64,000 nucleotides of DNA from Antarcticimicrobium sediminis (GCF_004348975.1 NZ_SMFP01000002.1:398939-462938); one strand, 5' to 3'; shown: positions 1-13,010, counted from the stretch's first letter. Translations and numbers: made by a program. The notes: a model not told the origin generated them from the sequence alone.

Positions 1-863
1 CCGGGGTTCTGGATCTGCGCCGCGCGCCGCTGGACGGCGGCGGCGAAGGCGGCGGAGCGCTCACAGTGCGGCTGGATCGGCTGCAAGTGACCGAGGGGCT
101 GGCGCTGCATGATTTCGCTGGCGATTTCACCACCAGCGACGGGCTACGCGGCCCCTTCACCGGCACGCTGAACGGGCAGACCCCGGTGCGTGGCCGGATC
201 GAACCACGGGCCGGGGGCAGCGCAATCTTTGTGCAGTCGGACGATGGCGGCGGGGTGTTCCGTTCGGCCGGGATTCTCACTCAGGGCCATGGCGGCGCGT
301 TCGAAATGACATTGTTGCCGGCAAAGGCACCGGCGCTGTTCAACGGAACGTTGCGGGTCAAGAATACCCGCGTCAAGGACGCCCCGGCAATCGCGGCGCT
401 GTTGAACGCGGTCAGCGTAGTGGGGCTGTTGGACGAGATGTCGGGGCAGGGGATCCAGTTTTCCCAAGTCGAAGCGCGGTTTCGGTTGGAGCCGGATCGT
501 CTGGTCCTGCTCGAAAGCAGCGCCACCGGCCCCTCGATCGGATTGTCGATGGATGGGCTCTATGATCTGGAGCGCGGGGTGTTGAACATGCGCGGCGTGG
601 TCTCGCCGGTGTATCTGATCAATGCGGTGGGCAGTATCCTGACCCGCAAGGGAGAGGGGATGATCGGGTTCAGCTATACGCTGAAAGGACCCTCGTCCAA
701 GCCGGTCGTGCAGGTCAACCCGTTGTCGGGGCTGGCGCCGGGGCTGTTTCGCGAGATCTTTCGCGGCGCGACGCCGACCATGCCGGGCGATGAGCCGGAG
801 GAGCCCGACCGGACGCCGCGCCATACCAATGACCTGATCAACGGGGCCGAGGGCGGACGATGA
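1..863 (+). CDS. AsmA/DUF3971-like protein, C-terminal part (5' end outside window)
   Basis: The reading frame is open from the first bases, so the gene starts upstream and only about 287 C-terminal residues are seen. The visible part looks like the AsmA-like C-terminal region of large DUF3971/YhdP-type envelope proteins, with alternating short beta-strand stretches, a conserved [14 protein letters not shown] segment and a [14 protein letters not shown] segment. Proteins of this family span or line the periplasm and are linked to lipid transport or outer-membrane assembly. The last 25 residues are charged and proline-rich. queA follows after 46 bases on the same strand, so co-transcription is possible. 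The family call is good; the exact role is unknown. Confidence 0.8.
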   Translation, partial: GVLDLRRAPLDGGGEGGGALTVRLDRLQVTEGLALHDFAGDFTTSDGLRGPFTGTLNGQTPVRGRIEPRAGGSAIFVQSDDGGGVFRSAGILTQGHGGAFEMTLLPAKAPALFNGTLRVKNTRVKDAPAIAALLNAVSVVGLLDEMSGQGIQFSQVEARFRLEPDRLVLLESSATGPSIGLSMDGLYDLERGVLNMRGVVSPVYLINAVGSILTRKGEGMIGFSYTLKGPSSKPVVQVNPLSGLAPGLFREIFRGATPTMPGDEPEEPDRTPRHTNDLINGAEGGR

Positions 864-909
864 GCACAGGGCATGGTCAAACCCGTTGCACCGTCCTATA
901 GCGCAGGCC

Positions 910-1965
910 ATGAAACTGAGCGATTTTGATTTCGACCTGCCCGAACGGCTGATTGCGACTCGCCCGGCGGTGCCGCGCAGCTCTGCGCGGCTGCTGGTCT
1001 CTGCCGGGGGGGCGATCACCGACGCCCATGTGGGCGATCTGCCCGACTGGCTGCGCCCCGGCGATAGGCTGGTGCTGAATGACACCCGCGTGATCCCGGC
1101 GCGCCTGAGCGGAGAGCGTCCGCGCAGCGGCGCCCAGGGCGACACCCGCGCCCGGATCGAGGTGACGCTGCTGGAGCCGCGCGCCGATGGTACATGGGCG
1201 GCCCTGCTGAAGCCGTTGAAAAAGATCCGCGTCGGTGAAGCCATCCTGTTTTCCGCCGGGTTGAGCGCCACCCTGGACGCCGTGGCCGAGGGGCAGGGGC
1301 TGCTGCGATTCAATCTTGTGGGCGAGGATTTCGATGCAGCGCTGGCCGAGGCTGGCGCGATGCCGTTGCCGCCCTATATCGCCGCCAAACGCCCGGCGGA
1401 TGAGCAGGACAAGACCGATTACCAGACCGTCTGGGCGAAACACTCTGGCGCGGTGGCGGCGCCGACAGCCTCGCTTCATTTCGACGCCGAGCTGTTGGAC
1501 AAGCTGCGCCACATGGGGGTCGCGTTCACCTATGTCACCCTGCATGTAGGGGCGGGCACCTTTCTGCCGGTGAAGGTGGACGATGTCACCACCCACCGCA
1601 TGCATGCGGAATGGGGGCAGGTGAGCGAAGACGCCGCGGCGCAGATCGCTGCGACCAAGGCGGCGGGCGGCCGGGTGATCCCGGTGGGCACCACTGCGCT
1701 GCGCCTGATCGAGACCGCGGCGCGCGGCGGCCAGATCGCGCCGTGGGAAGGGGAGACCGACATCTTCATCTATCCGGGGTTCGAGTTTCGCGTGACCGAT
1801 GCGCTGGTGACCAATTTTCACCTGCCGAAATCGACCCTTCTGATGCTGGTCTCGGCCCTGATCGGGTCTGAGCGCATCCGCGATATCTATGATCACGCCG
1901 TCGCCGAGGGCTATCGCTTTTTCTCTTATGGCGATGCGTCGCTGCTGCTTCCTGATCCGCGCTGA
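910..1965 (+). CDS. queA: S-adenosylmethionine:tRNA ribosyltransferase-isomerase
   Basis: QueA transfers and isomerises the ribosyl moiety of SAM onto preQ1-modified tRNA to give epoxyqueuosine at the wobble base of GUN anticodons. The protein of 351 residues has the usual length and hallmarks: N-terminal [13 protein letters not shown], the [18 protein letters not shown] stretch, [11 protein letters not shown] in the middle and [14 protein letters not shown] near the C-terminus. I chose the ATG at 910 because family alignment begins at [11 protein letters not shown]; an in-frame ATG lies 24 bases upstream but adds nonconserved residues. It follows the AsmA-like gene closely, and 177 bases without a gene separate it from the next transporter. 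Confidence 0.95.
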   Translation: MKLSDFDFDLPERLIATRPAVPRSSARLLVSAGGAITDAHVGDLPDWLRPGDRLVLNDTRVIPARLSGERPRSGAQGDTRARIEVTLLEPRADGTWAALLKPLKKIRVGEAILFSAGLSATLDAVAEGQGLLRFNLVGEDFDAALAEAGAMPLPPYIAAKRPADEQDKTDYQTVWAKHSGAVAAPTASLHFDAELLDKLRHMGVAFTYVTLHVGAGTFLPVKVDDVTTHRMHAEWGQVSEDAAAQIAATKAAGGRVIPVGTTALRLIETAARGGQIAPWEGETDIFIYPGFEFRVTDALVTNFHLPKSTLLMLVSALIGSERIRDIYDHAVAEGYRFFSYGDASLLLPDPR

Positions 1966-2142
1966 GCCAGTGGGCAAGGCTTGCACGAGGGGGCAAAGGC
2001 GGGGTAGGCGTTGGGGAACCTGCGCATTCGAGGCCGCTTTGCCTGAATGCGACATTGCCCATGTCGCGGATAGGGCTGACGCCGCTGTCTCCCCCCCGTA
2101 GCTGGGGCGGACGGTTCGGCGCGAAACAGAAAGGCTTCCCCT

Positions 2143-3423
2143 GTGAAACAAGTTCTGTCGAGTGCCTGGGCGCTGCTTTTGGGAATGGGGCTGTTGATGA
2201 TCGGCAACGGCCTGCAGGGCACCCTTTTGGGGGTCCGGGGCGGGATTGAAGGGTTCACCACCTTTCAGATGTCCATCGTCATGTCGGCCTATTTCCTGGG
2301 CTTTCTGGGTGGATCAAAGCTTGCGCCCGAGATGATCCGGCGGGTTGGGCATGTGCGGGTCTTTGCCGCGCTGGCCTCGTTCATATCGGCTGTGATGATC
2401 CTGTATCCGACCTTTGCCGATCCGTTTGCCTGGTCGCTGGGCCGGGTTGTGATCGGGTTCTGTTTTTCGGGCGTTTATGTGACGGCGGAAAGCTGGCTCA
2501 ACAATGCCTCGGACAATGAAAACCGGGGCAAGGCGCTGTCGCTGTACATGATCGTGCAGATGGCGGGCGTCGTCACGGCGCAGGCGATGATGCTGTTGGG
2601 CGATCCGGCGGGCTATGACACCTTTGTGCTGGCCTCGGTGCTGATTTCGGTCTCTTTCGCGCCAATTCTGCTGTCGATCAGCCCAACCCCGGCGTTTGAC
2701 ACCACCAAGCCGATGAACCTCAAGCAGTTGATGCAAACCTCGCCGTTGGGCTGCGTCGGCATGTTCCTGATGGGCAGCGTCTTTGCCGCGCAATTCGGGA
2801 TGAGCGCGGTCTATGGCGCCAAGGTCGGTTTGAGCGTGGCCGAGATTTCCGGTTTTGTCGCTACCTTCTATGTCGGGGCGCTGCTGCTGCAATATCCGCT
2901 GGGCTGGCTGTCGGACCGGATGGATCGCCGGTTGCTGATCCTGATGGTCGCGGCCGCCGCCGGTGTCGGCGCGGTGCTGGGGATGATCTTTGGCGGGATC
3001 TATATCATGCTGCTGGCCTCGGCGTTTCTGGTGGGAGGGATGACCAACCCGCTGTATTCGCTGCTGATCGCCCATACCAATGATTATCTGGAACATGACG
3101 ACATGGCGGCGGCCTCTGGCGGGTTGATCTTTATCAACGGGCTGGGCGCCATCGCCGGGCCGCTGATCACCGGTTGGCTGATGGGCGACGACGTGTTCGG
3201 CGCGCCGGGCTTCTTCATGCTGATGGCGCTGCTGCTGTTCGCGCTGGCGGGCTATGCGCTGTATCGCACCACCCAGCGCCCGGCGGTGCCGATCGAGGAT
3301 ACCGGCAGCTATGCGCCGATGTCCCCGAGCTCCACCCCGGTGGCTGTCGAGGTGGCGCAGGAATTCGCGATCGAGACCGAACAGGACGCCCAAGACGCCC
3401 AAGACGCGAGCGACGCGGCCTGA
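2143..3423 (+). CDS. MFS transporter, YcaD-like
   Basis: A 426-residue integral membrane protein of the major facilitator superfamily with about twelve hydrophobic segments spread over residues 5-390. The A-loop-like stretch GWLSDRMDRR lies between the two halves (around residue 260). The ESWLNN and NENRGKALSLY motifs resemble the YcaD branch, whose substrate is generally unknown. The start is a GTG preceded by a GAAAGG ribosome site. The cytoplasmic tail is acidic and ends in four copies of a 9-base repeat coding for DAQ-DAQ-DAS-DAA. A DUF924 gene follows on the same strand. The fold is sure; the substrate cannot be told. Confidence 0.88.
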   Translation: MKQVLSSAWALLLGMGLLMIGNGLQGTLLGVRGGIEGFTTFQMSIVMSAYFLGFLGGSKLAPEMIRRVGHVRVFAALASFISAVMILYPTFADPFAWSLGRVVIGFCFSGVYVTAESWLNNASDNENRGKALSLYMIVQMAGVVTAQAMMLLGDPAGYDTFVLASVLISVSFAPILLSISPTPAFDTTKPMNLKQLMQTSPLGCVGMFLMGSVFAAQFGMSAVYGAKVGLSVAEISGFVATFYVGALLLQYPLGWLSDRMDRRLLILMVAAAAGVGAVLGMIFGGIYIMLLASAFLVGGMTNPLYSLLIAHTNDYLEHDDMAAASGGLIFINGLGAIAGPLITGWLMGDDVFGAPGFFMLMALLLFALAGYALYRTTQRPAVPIEDTGSYAPMSPSSTPVAVEVAQEFAIETEQDAQDAQDASDAA

Positions 3424-3527
3424 TGTCGCACGGTTTATTGCCGCTGTTGCAAATCGTTACTGTATTTCCCGCACAAACCCTTCTTACAGTGGGTGTTACG
3501 CTGAAACGGCAGAAGGGGAGTGAGGGG

Positions 3528-4106
3528 ATGGTTGGTCCTGAGGAGATTCTGAGTTTCTGGCTGGACGAGGTCGGGCCAAAGGGGTGGTACGCGCAGGACG
3601 ATGCGTTGGATGCCGCGATCCGGGACCGCTTTGGCGTCACATGGGAGGGGGCCAGTGCCGGGCAATTTTCGTTCTGGCTGACCTATCCCAGCGGTGCGCT
3701 GGCCTATCTCATTCTTACGGATCAGTTCCCGCGCAACATGTTCCGGGGCGAGGGCAAGGCGTTTTCCACCGACCGTGCGGCGCTCGCCGCCGCGAAATCG
3801 GCGATCGACAAATGCTGGGACATGAAGATTGACGAACCGGCGCGCCAGTTCTTTTACCTGCCGCTGATGCATTCGGAAAACCTGTGCGATCAGGATCGCT
3901 GTGTCCGGCTGCTGTGCGAGCGGATGCCGGAAACCGGCGCGTCGAACCTGTTGCATGCCCGCGCCCATCGCGAGGTGATCCGCCGCTTTGGTCGCTTCCC
4001 CTATCGCAACGTGGCGCTGTCGCGCGCGATGACCGGGCCTGAGGCGGCCTATGTCTCTGACGGCGGCTATGGCGTGACCATGCGAGAGCTTCAGGCCGCG
4101 TCCTGA
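3528..4106 (+). CDS. DUF924 family protein
   Basis: A 192-residue soluble protein matching the DUF924 family, an all-helical TPR-like domain with unknown function. Visible family hallmarks are EILSFWLDEVGPKGWY at the N-terminus, LTDQFPRNMFRG in the first third, a FFYLPLMHSE motif, and HREVIRRFGRFPYRN near the C-terminus. The ATG at 3528 was chosen because it sits behind an AGAAGGGGAG ribosome site and begins where family conservation begins; the frame is open further upstream inside the transporter gene. No partner is suggested by context beyond the MFS gene before it. Confidence 0.9.
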   Translation: MVGPEEILSFWLDEVGPKGWYAQDDALDAAIRDRFGVTWEGASAGQFSFWLTYPSGALAYLILTDQFPRNMFRGEGKAFSTDRAALAAAKSAIDKCWDMKIDEPARQFFYLPLMHSENLCDQDRCVRLLCERMPETGASNLLHARAHREVIRRFGRFPYRNVALSRAMTGPEAAYVSDGGYGVTMRELQAAS

Positions 4107-4137
4107 GCCGGGGCGGTGACGCCTCTGTGAGACAGGT

Positions 4138-4172
4138 GCATTCGCCGCAGATCTTCGCTGCGGTGGGAATGC
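4138..4172 (+). terminator. Hairpin after the DUF924 gene
   Basis: GCATTC pairs with GAATGC and, inside, CCGCAG pairs with CTGCGG around a short ATCTTCG-type loop. A weak T-containing stretch follows (CTGTTT). It sits 31 bases after the DUF924 stop and ahead of the lpd gene, so a terminator is likely, though the T-tract is poor. Confidence 0.45.
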
Positions 4173-4251
4173 CTGTTTGCGCCCATTGATGTGCGTTCCG
4201 GAATAGTTTAATGGTGAACTAGTTTTTCAACGGCGGTGCCGAGGGGATGTC

Positions 4252-5661
<1,410 letters not shown>

Positions 5662-5688
5662 TGAGGGGCGGTTTCGTCGTGGGGGGGG

Positions 5689-5740
5689 CGCCTTTGGCGC
5701 CTGCCTCTGGCGGGGATATTTGCAGTGAAAGGAAAAGCCG
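5689..5740. repeat. Intergenic GGRTATTT...AAAGG element, copy 1
   Basis: The spacer after lpd carries a G/C-rich palindromic run (GGCGCCTTTGGCGCC) followed by GGGGATATTTGCAGTGAAAGG. A similar layout recurs at 60041-60105 (G/C hairpin, GGAGTATTTTCGGCCAGAAAAAGG). I have the impression that such elements follow many Rhodobacteraceae genes; two examples are visible here. Confidence 0.45.
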
Positions 5741-5833
5741 GGCTTTGGGGGGCGCTGCGAGGTCGTTCTTTTCTAGACCGGGCGCGCGGGCCGTGGTTTC
5801 CTGGCGGTCAGGTAGCGGGGGCAGGGGGCATCA

Positions 5834-6391
5834 GTGGCAAGTCTGAATCGCATCGCAATGGGCCGCGCCAGCCGAGGGATGATCCGGGCACTGGGCCCCG
5901 ATCTGGAGGTGGCCGAGATCTCAGGCAAATGGGGGCGGATGTTCGAGTTCGCCTCTTACCGGCAATTCAATTATCCTGAGTTTGATATTTGCGCCGCCCC
6001 GTTCACCGATGCGGCGGAGGAGGTACTGCAGTTCGACCTGATCCTTGCCAATCAGGTCTGGGAGCATCTGGATCGCCCCTATCGCGCGACCCAGAACGTG
6101 CGTGAGATGCTGCGCCCCGGCGGGCATTTCTGGCTTGCGGTGCCGTTCTTCATCCCGTTCCACGCCGCGCCGGCAGATTGTTCGCGCTGGTCGGCCCGGG
6201 GGCTGAAGAACCTGTTGATCGAATGCGGCTTTGACGAGGATCAGATCCAGGCCGAGCAATGGGGCAACCGCAACGCCGCCCTGCGCAATATGGAAGAGAG
6301 TTGGCCGCCGAAATTCGACCCCGAGCACGACACGCTGAAGAACGATCCCGAGATGCCGATCTGTGCTTGGGCGATGGCGCGCAAGGGGTGA
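5834..6391 (+). CDS. Small SAM-dependent methyltransferase-like protein
   Basis: A 185-residue protein with a class I methyltransferase core. The LQFDLILANQVWEHLDRPYRA stretch (motif II region), MLRPGGHFWLAVPF and DCSRWSARGLKNLLIECGF are typical of Methyltransf_11-like proteins in cell-surface sugar clusters. The usual glycine-rich SAM motif is replaced by VAEISGKWGRM, so activity is not certain. The start is a GTG with an AGGGGGC ribosome site; an in-frame ATG nine codons in is an alternative. No glycan cluster surrounds it: lpd is upstream and a convergent rhodanese gene downstream. Substrate unknown. Confidence 0.72.
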   Translation: MASLNRIAMGRASRGMIRALGPDLEVAEISGKWGRMFEFASYRQFNYPEFDICAAPFTDAAEEVLQFDLILANQVWEHLDRPYRATQNVREMLRPGGHFWLAVPFFIPFHAAPADCSRWSARGLKNLLIECGFDEDQIQAEQWGNRNAALRNMEESWPPKFDPEHDTLKNDPEMPICAWAMARKG

Positions 6392-6411
6392 GCGCTGCGG
6401 GTGAGGGCGGC

Positions 6412-6771
6412 TTAGCCGCGCTCGATCTCGCCGCCCGCCCGCACCCAATGACCCAGCCCGCCGATGTTGTGCACATCACTGTAGCCAAGTTGCGCCATGA
6501 TCGACGCCGCCGCGTTCGAGCGCGCGCCGCTGGCGCAATACAGCGCGATCTTGGCCTCTGGCGTCAGTTCCGGGCGGTAATCGGGATGCTTCGGATCGGC
6601 CATGTCGCGCAGCCGCATTAGCGGGATATGCAGCGCGCCCTTGGCCTTGCCCGACATCGCCAACTCCCCGTGATCGCGCACGTCGATCACGATGACGCTG
6701 CCGTCCTTTGCCCCTGCTACAGCCTCTTGCGGGCTAAGGCCGCGACTGCTGGCCCGTCTGAACAAGAACAT
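6412..6771 (-). CDS. Rhodanese-like domain protein
   Basis: A 119-residue single rhodanese domain protein, probably a cytoplasmic or membrane-associated sulfurtransferase. The central VIVIDVRDHGELA stretch and the active-site loop ALYCASGARSNAAA, with the catalytic cysteine in YCASGARS, match the family. The chosen ATG at 6771 follows AAAGGA with a good spacing and starts at MFLFRRASSRGL; the frame stays open upstream but would overlap the uvrA control region. It is transcribed divergently from uvrA. The sulfur acceptor is unknown. Confidence 0.88.
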   Translation of the reverse strand: MFLFRRASSRGLSPQEAVAGAKDGSVIVIDVRDHGELAMSGKAKGALHIPLMRLRDMADPKHPDYRPELTPEAKIALYCASGARSNAAASIMAQLGYSDVHNIGGLGHWVRAGGEIERG

Positions 6772-6873
6772 TGCGATCCTTTCTATCTGATACAGCCGAT
6801 TCAGCGACCGATAGCCGCCCATATAACATTCGATAAATAGAATACAAAGATTGAATGCCCTGAAATGGCGCGC

Positions 6874-6888
6874 GTTCATATTTTGTTC
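6874..6888 (+). promoter_or_regulatory. LexA (SOS) box upstream of uvrA
   Basis: GTTCATATTTTGTTC is an exact match to the alphaproteobacterial LexA operator GTTC-N7-GTTC. It lies 63 bases before the uvrA start and overlaps AT-rich promoter-like sequence. The same spacing is seen at lexA itself in this window, so LexA repression of uvrA is very likely. Confidence 0.88.
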
Positions 6889-6951
6889 GCTTTTTCCGGT
6901 TGGAGACTCGCCGCGACTCCCCTATTTCATAGGCAGTGGTGCGGGGGCGAT

Positions 6952-9815
<2,864 letters not shown>

Positions 9816-9816
<1 letters not shown>

Positions 9817-10706
9817 TGTCCGGGGGGCTGGCGCTGGCGCTTGGCTCTGGCGGCGCACGCGGCTGGGTCCACATCGGTGTGCTGCGCGAGTTGGAGGCGC
9901 AGGGGGTGGCGCCCGCGATGGTTGCGGGCTGCTCCATGGGGGCGCTGGTCGGCGCGGCATGGGCCGCTGGCAAACTGGATGCGCTGGAAGACTGGGCGCG
10001 GGATCTGAGCAGCACCAGCTTTATGGGGATGATCGATCTGCGGCTTGATCGCAGCGGGCTGATGCGAGGCGCGGCGATCATGGACTTGCTGCGGGATCTT
10101 GGCCTGCCCGAGACCATCGAAGAGCTGAAATACCCCTTCATCGCGGTGGCCACCGACATGCAAACCGGGCGCGAGGTCTGGTTGCGCAAGGGGTCTCTGG
10201 CGGATGCCGTGCGCGCCTCGGTCTCGCTGCCGGCAATCCTGCGACCGCACCGGATCGACGGGCGCTGGCTGTTGGATGGCGGCTTGATCAACCCGGTGCC
10301 GGTTTCTGCCGCGCGCGCGCTGGGGGCGCGGCGAATTCTTTCGGTCAATCCCAATGACAAGGCGGGCGGGCCGCTTTGGGCGCCGAGCGAAGGCAAGCTT
10401 TGGACCGCGTTGCAGGCCCCGGAGTTTCTGGAAAAACTGCCCGACCCGCTGCGCCGCCTGTTGCCGGATCGTGACGAGGGGCCCGCCGAGCCGACTTATT
10501 TTGACGTGGTCTCGGCCTCGATTGATGTGTTGACGGAGTTTCTGCGCAAAAGCCGAGAGGCCGCCGACCCCGCCGATCTGGCACTGGCGGCCGACCTTAC
10601 CGATATGTCGACGCTGGAATTTTACCGCGCCAACCATGCGATCGAGGAGGGCACGCGGATCACCCGCGCCGCACATGATCGCATCGCGGCGCTTTGCACC
10701 GACTAG
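9816..10706 (+). CDS. Patatin-like phospholipase (RssA-type)
   Basis: A 296-residue serine hydrolase of the bacterial patatin family. It shows the glycine-rich oxyanion motif LGSGGARGWVHIGVL, the nucleophile elbow GCSMG (Ser40) and the catalytic-dyad DGGLINP. It likely hydrolyses acyl chains from lipids or CoA in the cytoplasm or at the membrane. The ATG overlaps the uvrA stop as TGATG, giving translational coupling; a GTG three bases upstream is an alternative start. Physical coupling to uvrA suggests it would be induced with it, though a role in DNA damage is not implied by the family. Confidence 0.9.
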
Positions 10707-10713
10707 AGATGCC

Positions 10714-10914
10714 TCAATCCGCCTCGTTCGTGCTCATGTTCAGGCGGGAATAGATCGGGCAGGTGCCCAGAAGCCCCGAGGCCATCGCCACCAGACCGAA
10801 CAGAAGAAGCCAGCTGAACGGCGCAGGGGCGATCACCGTATAGAGGATCAACATCGCCGCCCCCAGCAGGATGCGCCCGATCCGGTCGATATTACCCAGA
10901 TTGCTGTTAAACAT
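10714..10914 (-). CDS. DUF2892 (YgaP-like) small membrane protein
   Basis: A 66-residue protein with two hydrophobic helices and the DUF2892 hallmarks: N-terminal NIDRIGRILLG and GTCPIYSRLNMST after the second helix. In some proteins this module is fused to rhodanese domains, but here it stands alone. The ATG at 10914 follows AAAGGGA; the open frame extends further but without conservation. It converges on the patatin gene with only 7 bases between stops. Function unknown. Confidence 0.88.
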   Translation of the reverse strand: MFNSNLGNIDRIGRILLGAAMLILYTVIAPAPFSWLLLFGLVAMASGLLGTCPIYSRLNMSTNEAD

Positions 10915-11031
10915 TGCGGTCCCTTTCACCAGCCATACATGCTGATGTGATTTGACCGCAGGGCGCTTAATGGAGGGTAAAGACCGGCCCATGGGGGGCG
11001 AGAAAATATAGACAATTCATATCAAACTGGA

Positions 11032-11059
11032 TGCGGCAGGGACGTGCGCCCCCGCCGCA
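11032..11059 (-). terminator. Hairpin after the valine-degradation operon
   Basis: TGCGGC pairs with GCCGCA around a G/C-rich loop, just after the stop of the fused mmsB reading frame on the minus strand. A short T-rich stretch follows in that direction. A modest terminator candidate. Confidence 0.4.
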
Positions 11060-11065
11060 ACTTGG

Positions 11066-11941
11066 TTATTCGGAGTGGCCGCGTTTTTCAAACCGGGGCA
11101 GCATGGCGCTGAAATCCATGCCCTTGCCATCCTCGTTCTCGACGAACTGCGCATAAAGCGCCTGTGCCAAGGCGCCCATCGGCGTATCTGCATCGGCGCT
11201 TTCGGCGGCTTGCTGGCTCAAACGCAGATCCTTGAGCATCAGATCGGCGGCAAACCCGGGTTTGTAATCGTTGTCCGCCGGAGATTGCGGGCCGACACCG
11301 GGGGCCGGGCAATAGGCGTTCATCGTCCAGCTATAGCCCGAGGAGGTCGACACGACGTCGAACATCTTTTGCCGGTCCAGACCCAGCTTGTCGGCCAGCG
11401 CAAAGGCTTCGCAGGTGGCGATCATGGTCACGCCAAGGATCATGTTGTTGCAGATCTTGGCAGACTGTCCGGCCCCGGCCGCGCCGCAATGCACGGCCTT
11501 TTGGCCCATGATGTCAAACAGCGGTTTGGCCTTGGCAAAGGCCGCATCCGAGCCACCGGCCATGAAGGTCAGCGTGCCGCCACTGGCGCCACCTGTGCCA
11601 CCGGACACCGGCGCGTCCACCGCCAGCAGCCCGGCTTCCTCGGCCTGTTGCGCCACGGCACGGGCGCTGTCCACGTCAACGGTCGAGCAATCGACAAAGG
11701 TCGCGCCCTTGTCCATCGCCGGGATGATGTCGGCGGCTACCGCCCGCAGAATTTGTCCGTTGGGCAGCATGGTGATCACCACGTCGGCGCCCTTGGCGGC
11801 CTCGGCGGCAGAGCCTGCCATCTTCACGCCTGCGATCGTGACATCGGCCATGTCGAACCCGGTCACGTCATGCCCGGCCTTGGCCAGATTGGCCGCCATC
11901 GGCCCACCCATATTGCCCAAGCCAATAAACCCGATTTTCAT
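11066..11941 (-). CDS. mmsB: 3-hydroxyisobutyrate dehydrogenase, possible independent start inside the fusion
   Basis: This is the MmsB half of the fused frame read from its own ATG. Translation from here would give a 291-residue enzyme of standard length that oxidises 3-hydroxyisobutyrate to methylmalonate semialdehyde. The Rossmann motif GLGNMGGPMA starts at residue 8 and the catalytic lysine is about residue 162. The internal ribosome site AAGGGGAG at 11951-11958 fits a native start. Listed separately because both a fusion product and a free enzyme are plausible. Confidence 0.65.
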   Translation of the reverse strand: MKIGFIGLGNMGGPMAANLAKAGHDVTGFDMADVTIAGVKMAGSAAEAAKGADVVITMLPNGQILRAVAADIIPAMDKGATFVDCSTVDVDSARAVAQQAEEAGLLAVDAPVSGGTGGASGGTLTFMAGGSDAAFAKAKPLFDIMGQKAVHCGAAGAGQSAKICNNMILGVTMIATCEAFALADKLGLDRQKMFDVVSTSSGYSWTMNAYCPAPGVGPQSPADNDYKPGFAADLMLKDLRLSQQAAESADADTPMGALAQALYAQFVENEDGKGMDFSAMLPRFEKRGHSE

Positions 11942-13000
11942 CTGTCTGTTCTCCCCTTCGAATGTCAACGCATCGGCCCCCAGCGGGGCCAGCATGTGGT
12001 TCAACACGGCATCGGGCACGGCCTCAGGTCCGGTATCCCCGGCGTACTGCCACTTTGGATTGCGGTCCTTGTCGATGATCTGGGCGCGAATGCCCTCCAG
12101 AAAATCGCCATCCTCCATCGACCGCCAGGTAAAGCGGTATTCCAGATCCAGCGCCTGCCGGATCGTGGCATCCTCGGCCCGGAGCCGTCGCAGCATCTCG
12201 ACCGTGCAGGCCATCGACAGCGGCGCATTGCGCGCCAGAACCGCACGGGTTTTCTGTGCGAAGTCACTGTCGTCCGCGCTGAGCGAGTCCAGGATGGCCT
12301 GCAGCGATCCACCCCCGAAATGGCGATCAATATCAGCGCGCATCTCGCCCAGTGACGACGGCGGGGCGGGCAGGGCATGTGCGGCCACATGGGCAATGTC
12401 GCCGCTGGCCTCCAGCATTTCGATCAGGTCGGCCCATTTCTCGCGCGGGATGAAATGATCGGCAAAGCCGGCCAGAATCGCGTCACCCGCCGCCATGCGC
12501 CCGGCGGTCAGGCCCAGATACTCGCCCAGATATCCCGGTGCGCGCGACAGCAGATGGCAGCCCCCCACATCCGGTATCAGCCCGATGCCACATTCGGGCA
12601 TCGCGATGCGGGTGCTGTCATCCACCACCCGGTGCCCACCGTGGCAGCCGATGCCGACCCCGCCGCCCATGGTGAACCCCTGCATGAGGCTGACCACCGG
12701 CTTGGGAAATTCCGCGATAAAGGCGTTGAGCCGATACTCGTCGCGCCAGAACCGGCGGGCATAGGCGAAATCGCCCTTGGTGCCGGTGTCGTACAGCGCG
12801 GCGATGTCGCCACCGGCACAGAATGCCTTGTCGCCCTGCGCGTCGATCACAACCAGCGCCACCTCATCATCGTCGCGCCACTGCCGCATCGCCGCATCAA
12901 CGGCCATGCACATGTCATAGCTCATGGCGTTGAGCGCCTGCGGGCGGGTAAAGGTGATGCGCCCGGCGCGACCGGTGATGCGGATGTCGATATCGCTCAT
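11066..13000 (-). CDS. 3-hydroxyisobutyryl-CoA hydrolase fused in frame to 3-hydroxyisobutyrate dehydrogenase
   Basis: One open frame of 644 residues encodes two consecutive enzymes of valine breakdown. Residues 1-353 are a crotonase-fold 3-hydroxyisobutyryl-CoA hydrolase: FCAGGDIAALY, MGGGVGIGCHG, Glu136 in MPECGIG and Asp144 in PDVGG, the residues used by HIBCH enzymes. Residues 354-644 are an MmsB-type NAD-dependent 3-hydroxyisobutyrate dehydrogenase starting MKIGFIGLGNMGG, with the substrate loop VDAPVSGGTGGA and catalytic Lys in GAGQSAKICNN (about residue 515). These are normally separate adjacent genes. No stop lies between them, yet an AAGGGGAG ribosome site sits 9 bases before the internal ATG at 11941, so MmsB may also be made alone. 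The upstream acyl-CoA dehydrogenase gene is 10 bases away. A sequencing error cannot be excluded. Confidence 0.9.
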   Translation of the reverse strand: MSDIDIRITGRAGRITFTRPQALNAMSYDMCMAVDAAMRQWRDDDEVALVVIDAQGDKAFCAGGDIAALYDTGTKGDFAYARRFWRDEYRLNAFIAEFPKPVVSLMQGFTMGGGVGIGCHGGHRVVDDSTRIAMPECGIGLIPDVGGCHLLSRAPGYLGEYLGLTAGRMAAGDAILAGFADHFIPREKWADLIEMLEASGDIAHVAAHALPAPPSSLGEMRADIDRHFGGGSLQAILDSLSADDSDFAQKTRAVLARNAPLSMACTVEMLRRLRAEDATIRQALDLEYRFTWRSMEDGDFLEGIRAQIIDKDRNPKWQYAGDTGPEAVPDAVLNHMLAPLGADALTFEGENRQMKIGFIGLGNMGGPMAANLAKAGHDVTGFDMADVTIAGVKMAGSAAEAAKGADVVITMLPNGQILRAVAADIIPAMDKGATFVDCSTVDVDSARAVAQQAEEAGLLAVDAPVSGGTGGASGGTLTFMAGGSDAAFAKAKPLFDIMGQKAVHCGAAGAGQSAKICNNMILGVTMIATCEAFALADKLGLDRQKMFDVVSTSSGYSWTMNAYCPAPGVGPQSPADNDYKPGFAADLMLKDLRLSQQAAESADADTPMGALAQALYAQFVENEDGKGMDFSAMLPRFEKRGHSE

Positions 13001-13010
13001 CCCGGCATCC

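Noticed and set aside
11011..11027. TTGATATGAATTG, resembling an FNR box
   Set aside because: Only one half matches; the second half differs at three positions and no gene lies at the right distance.
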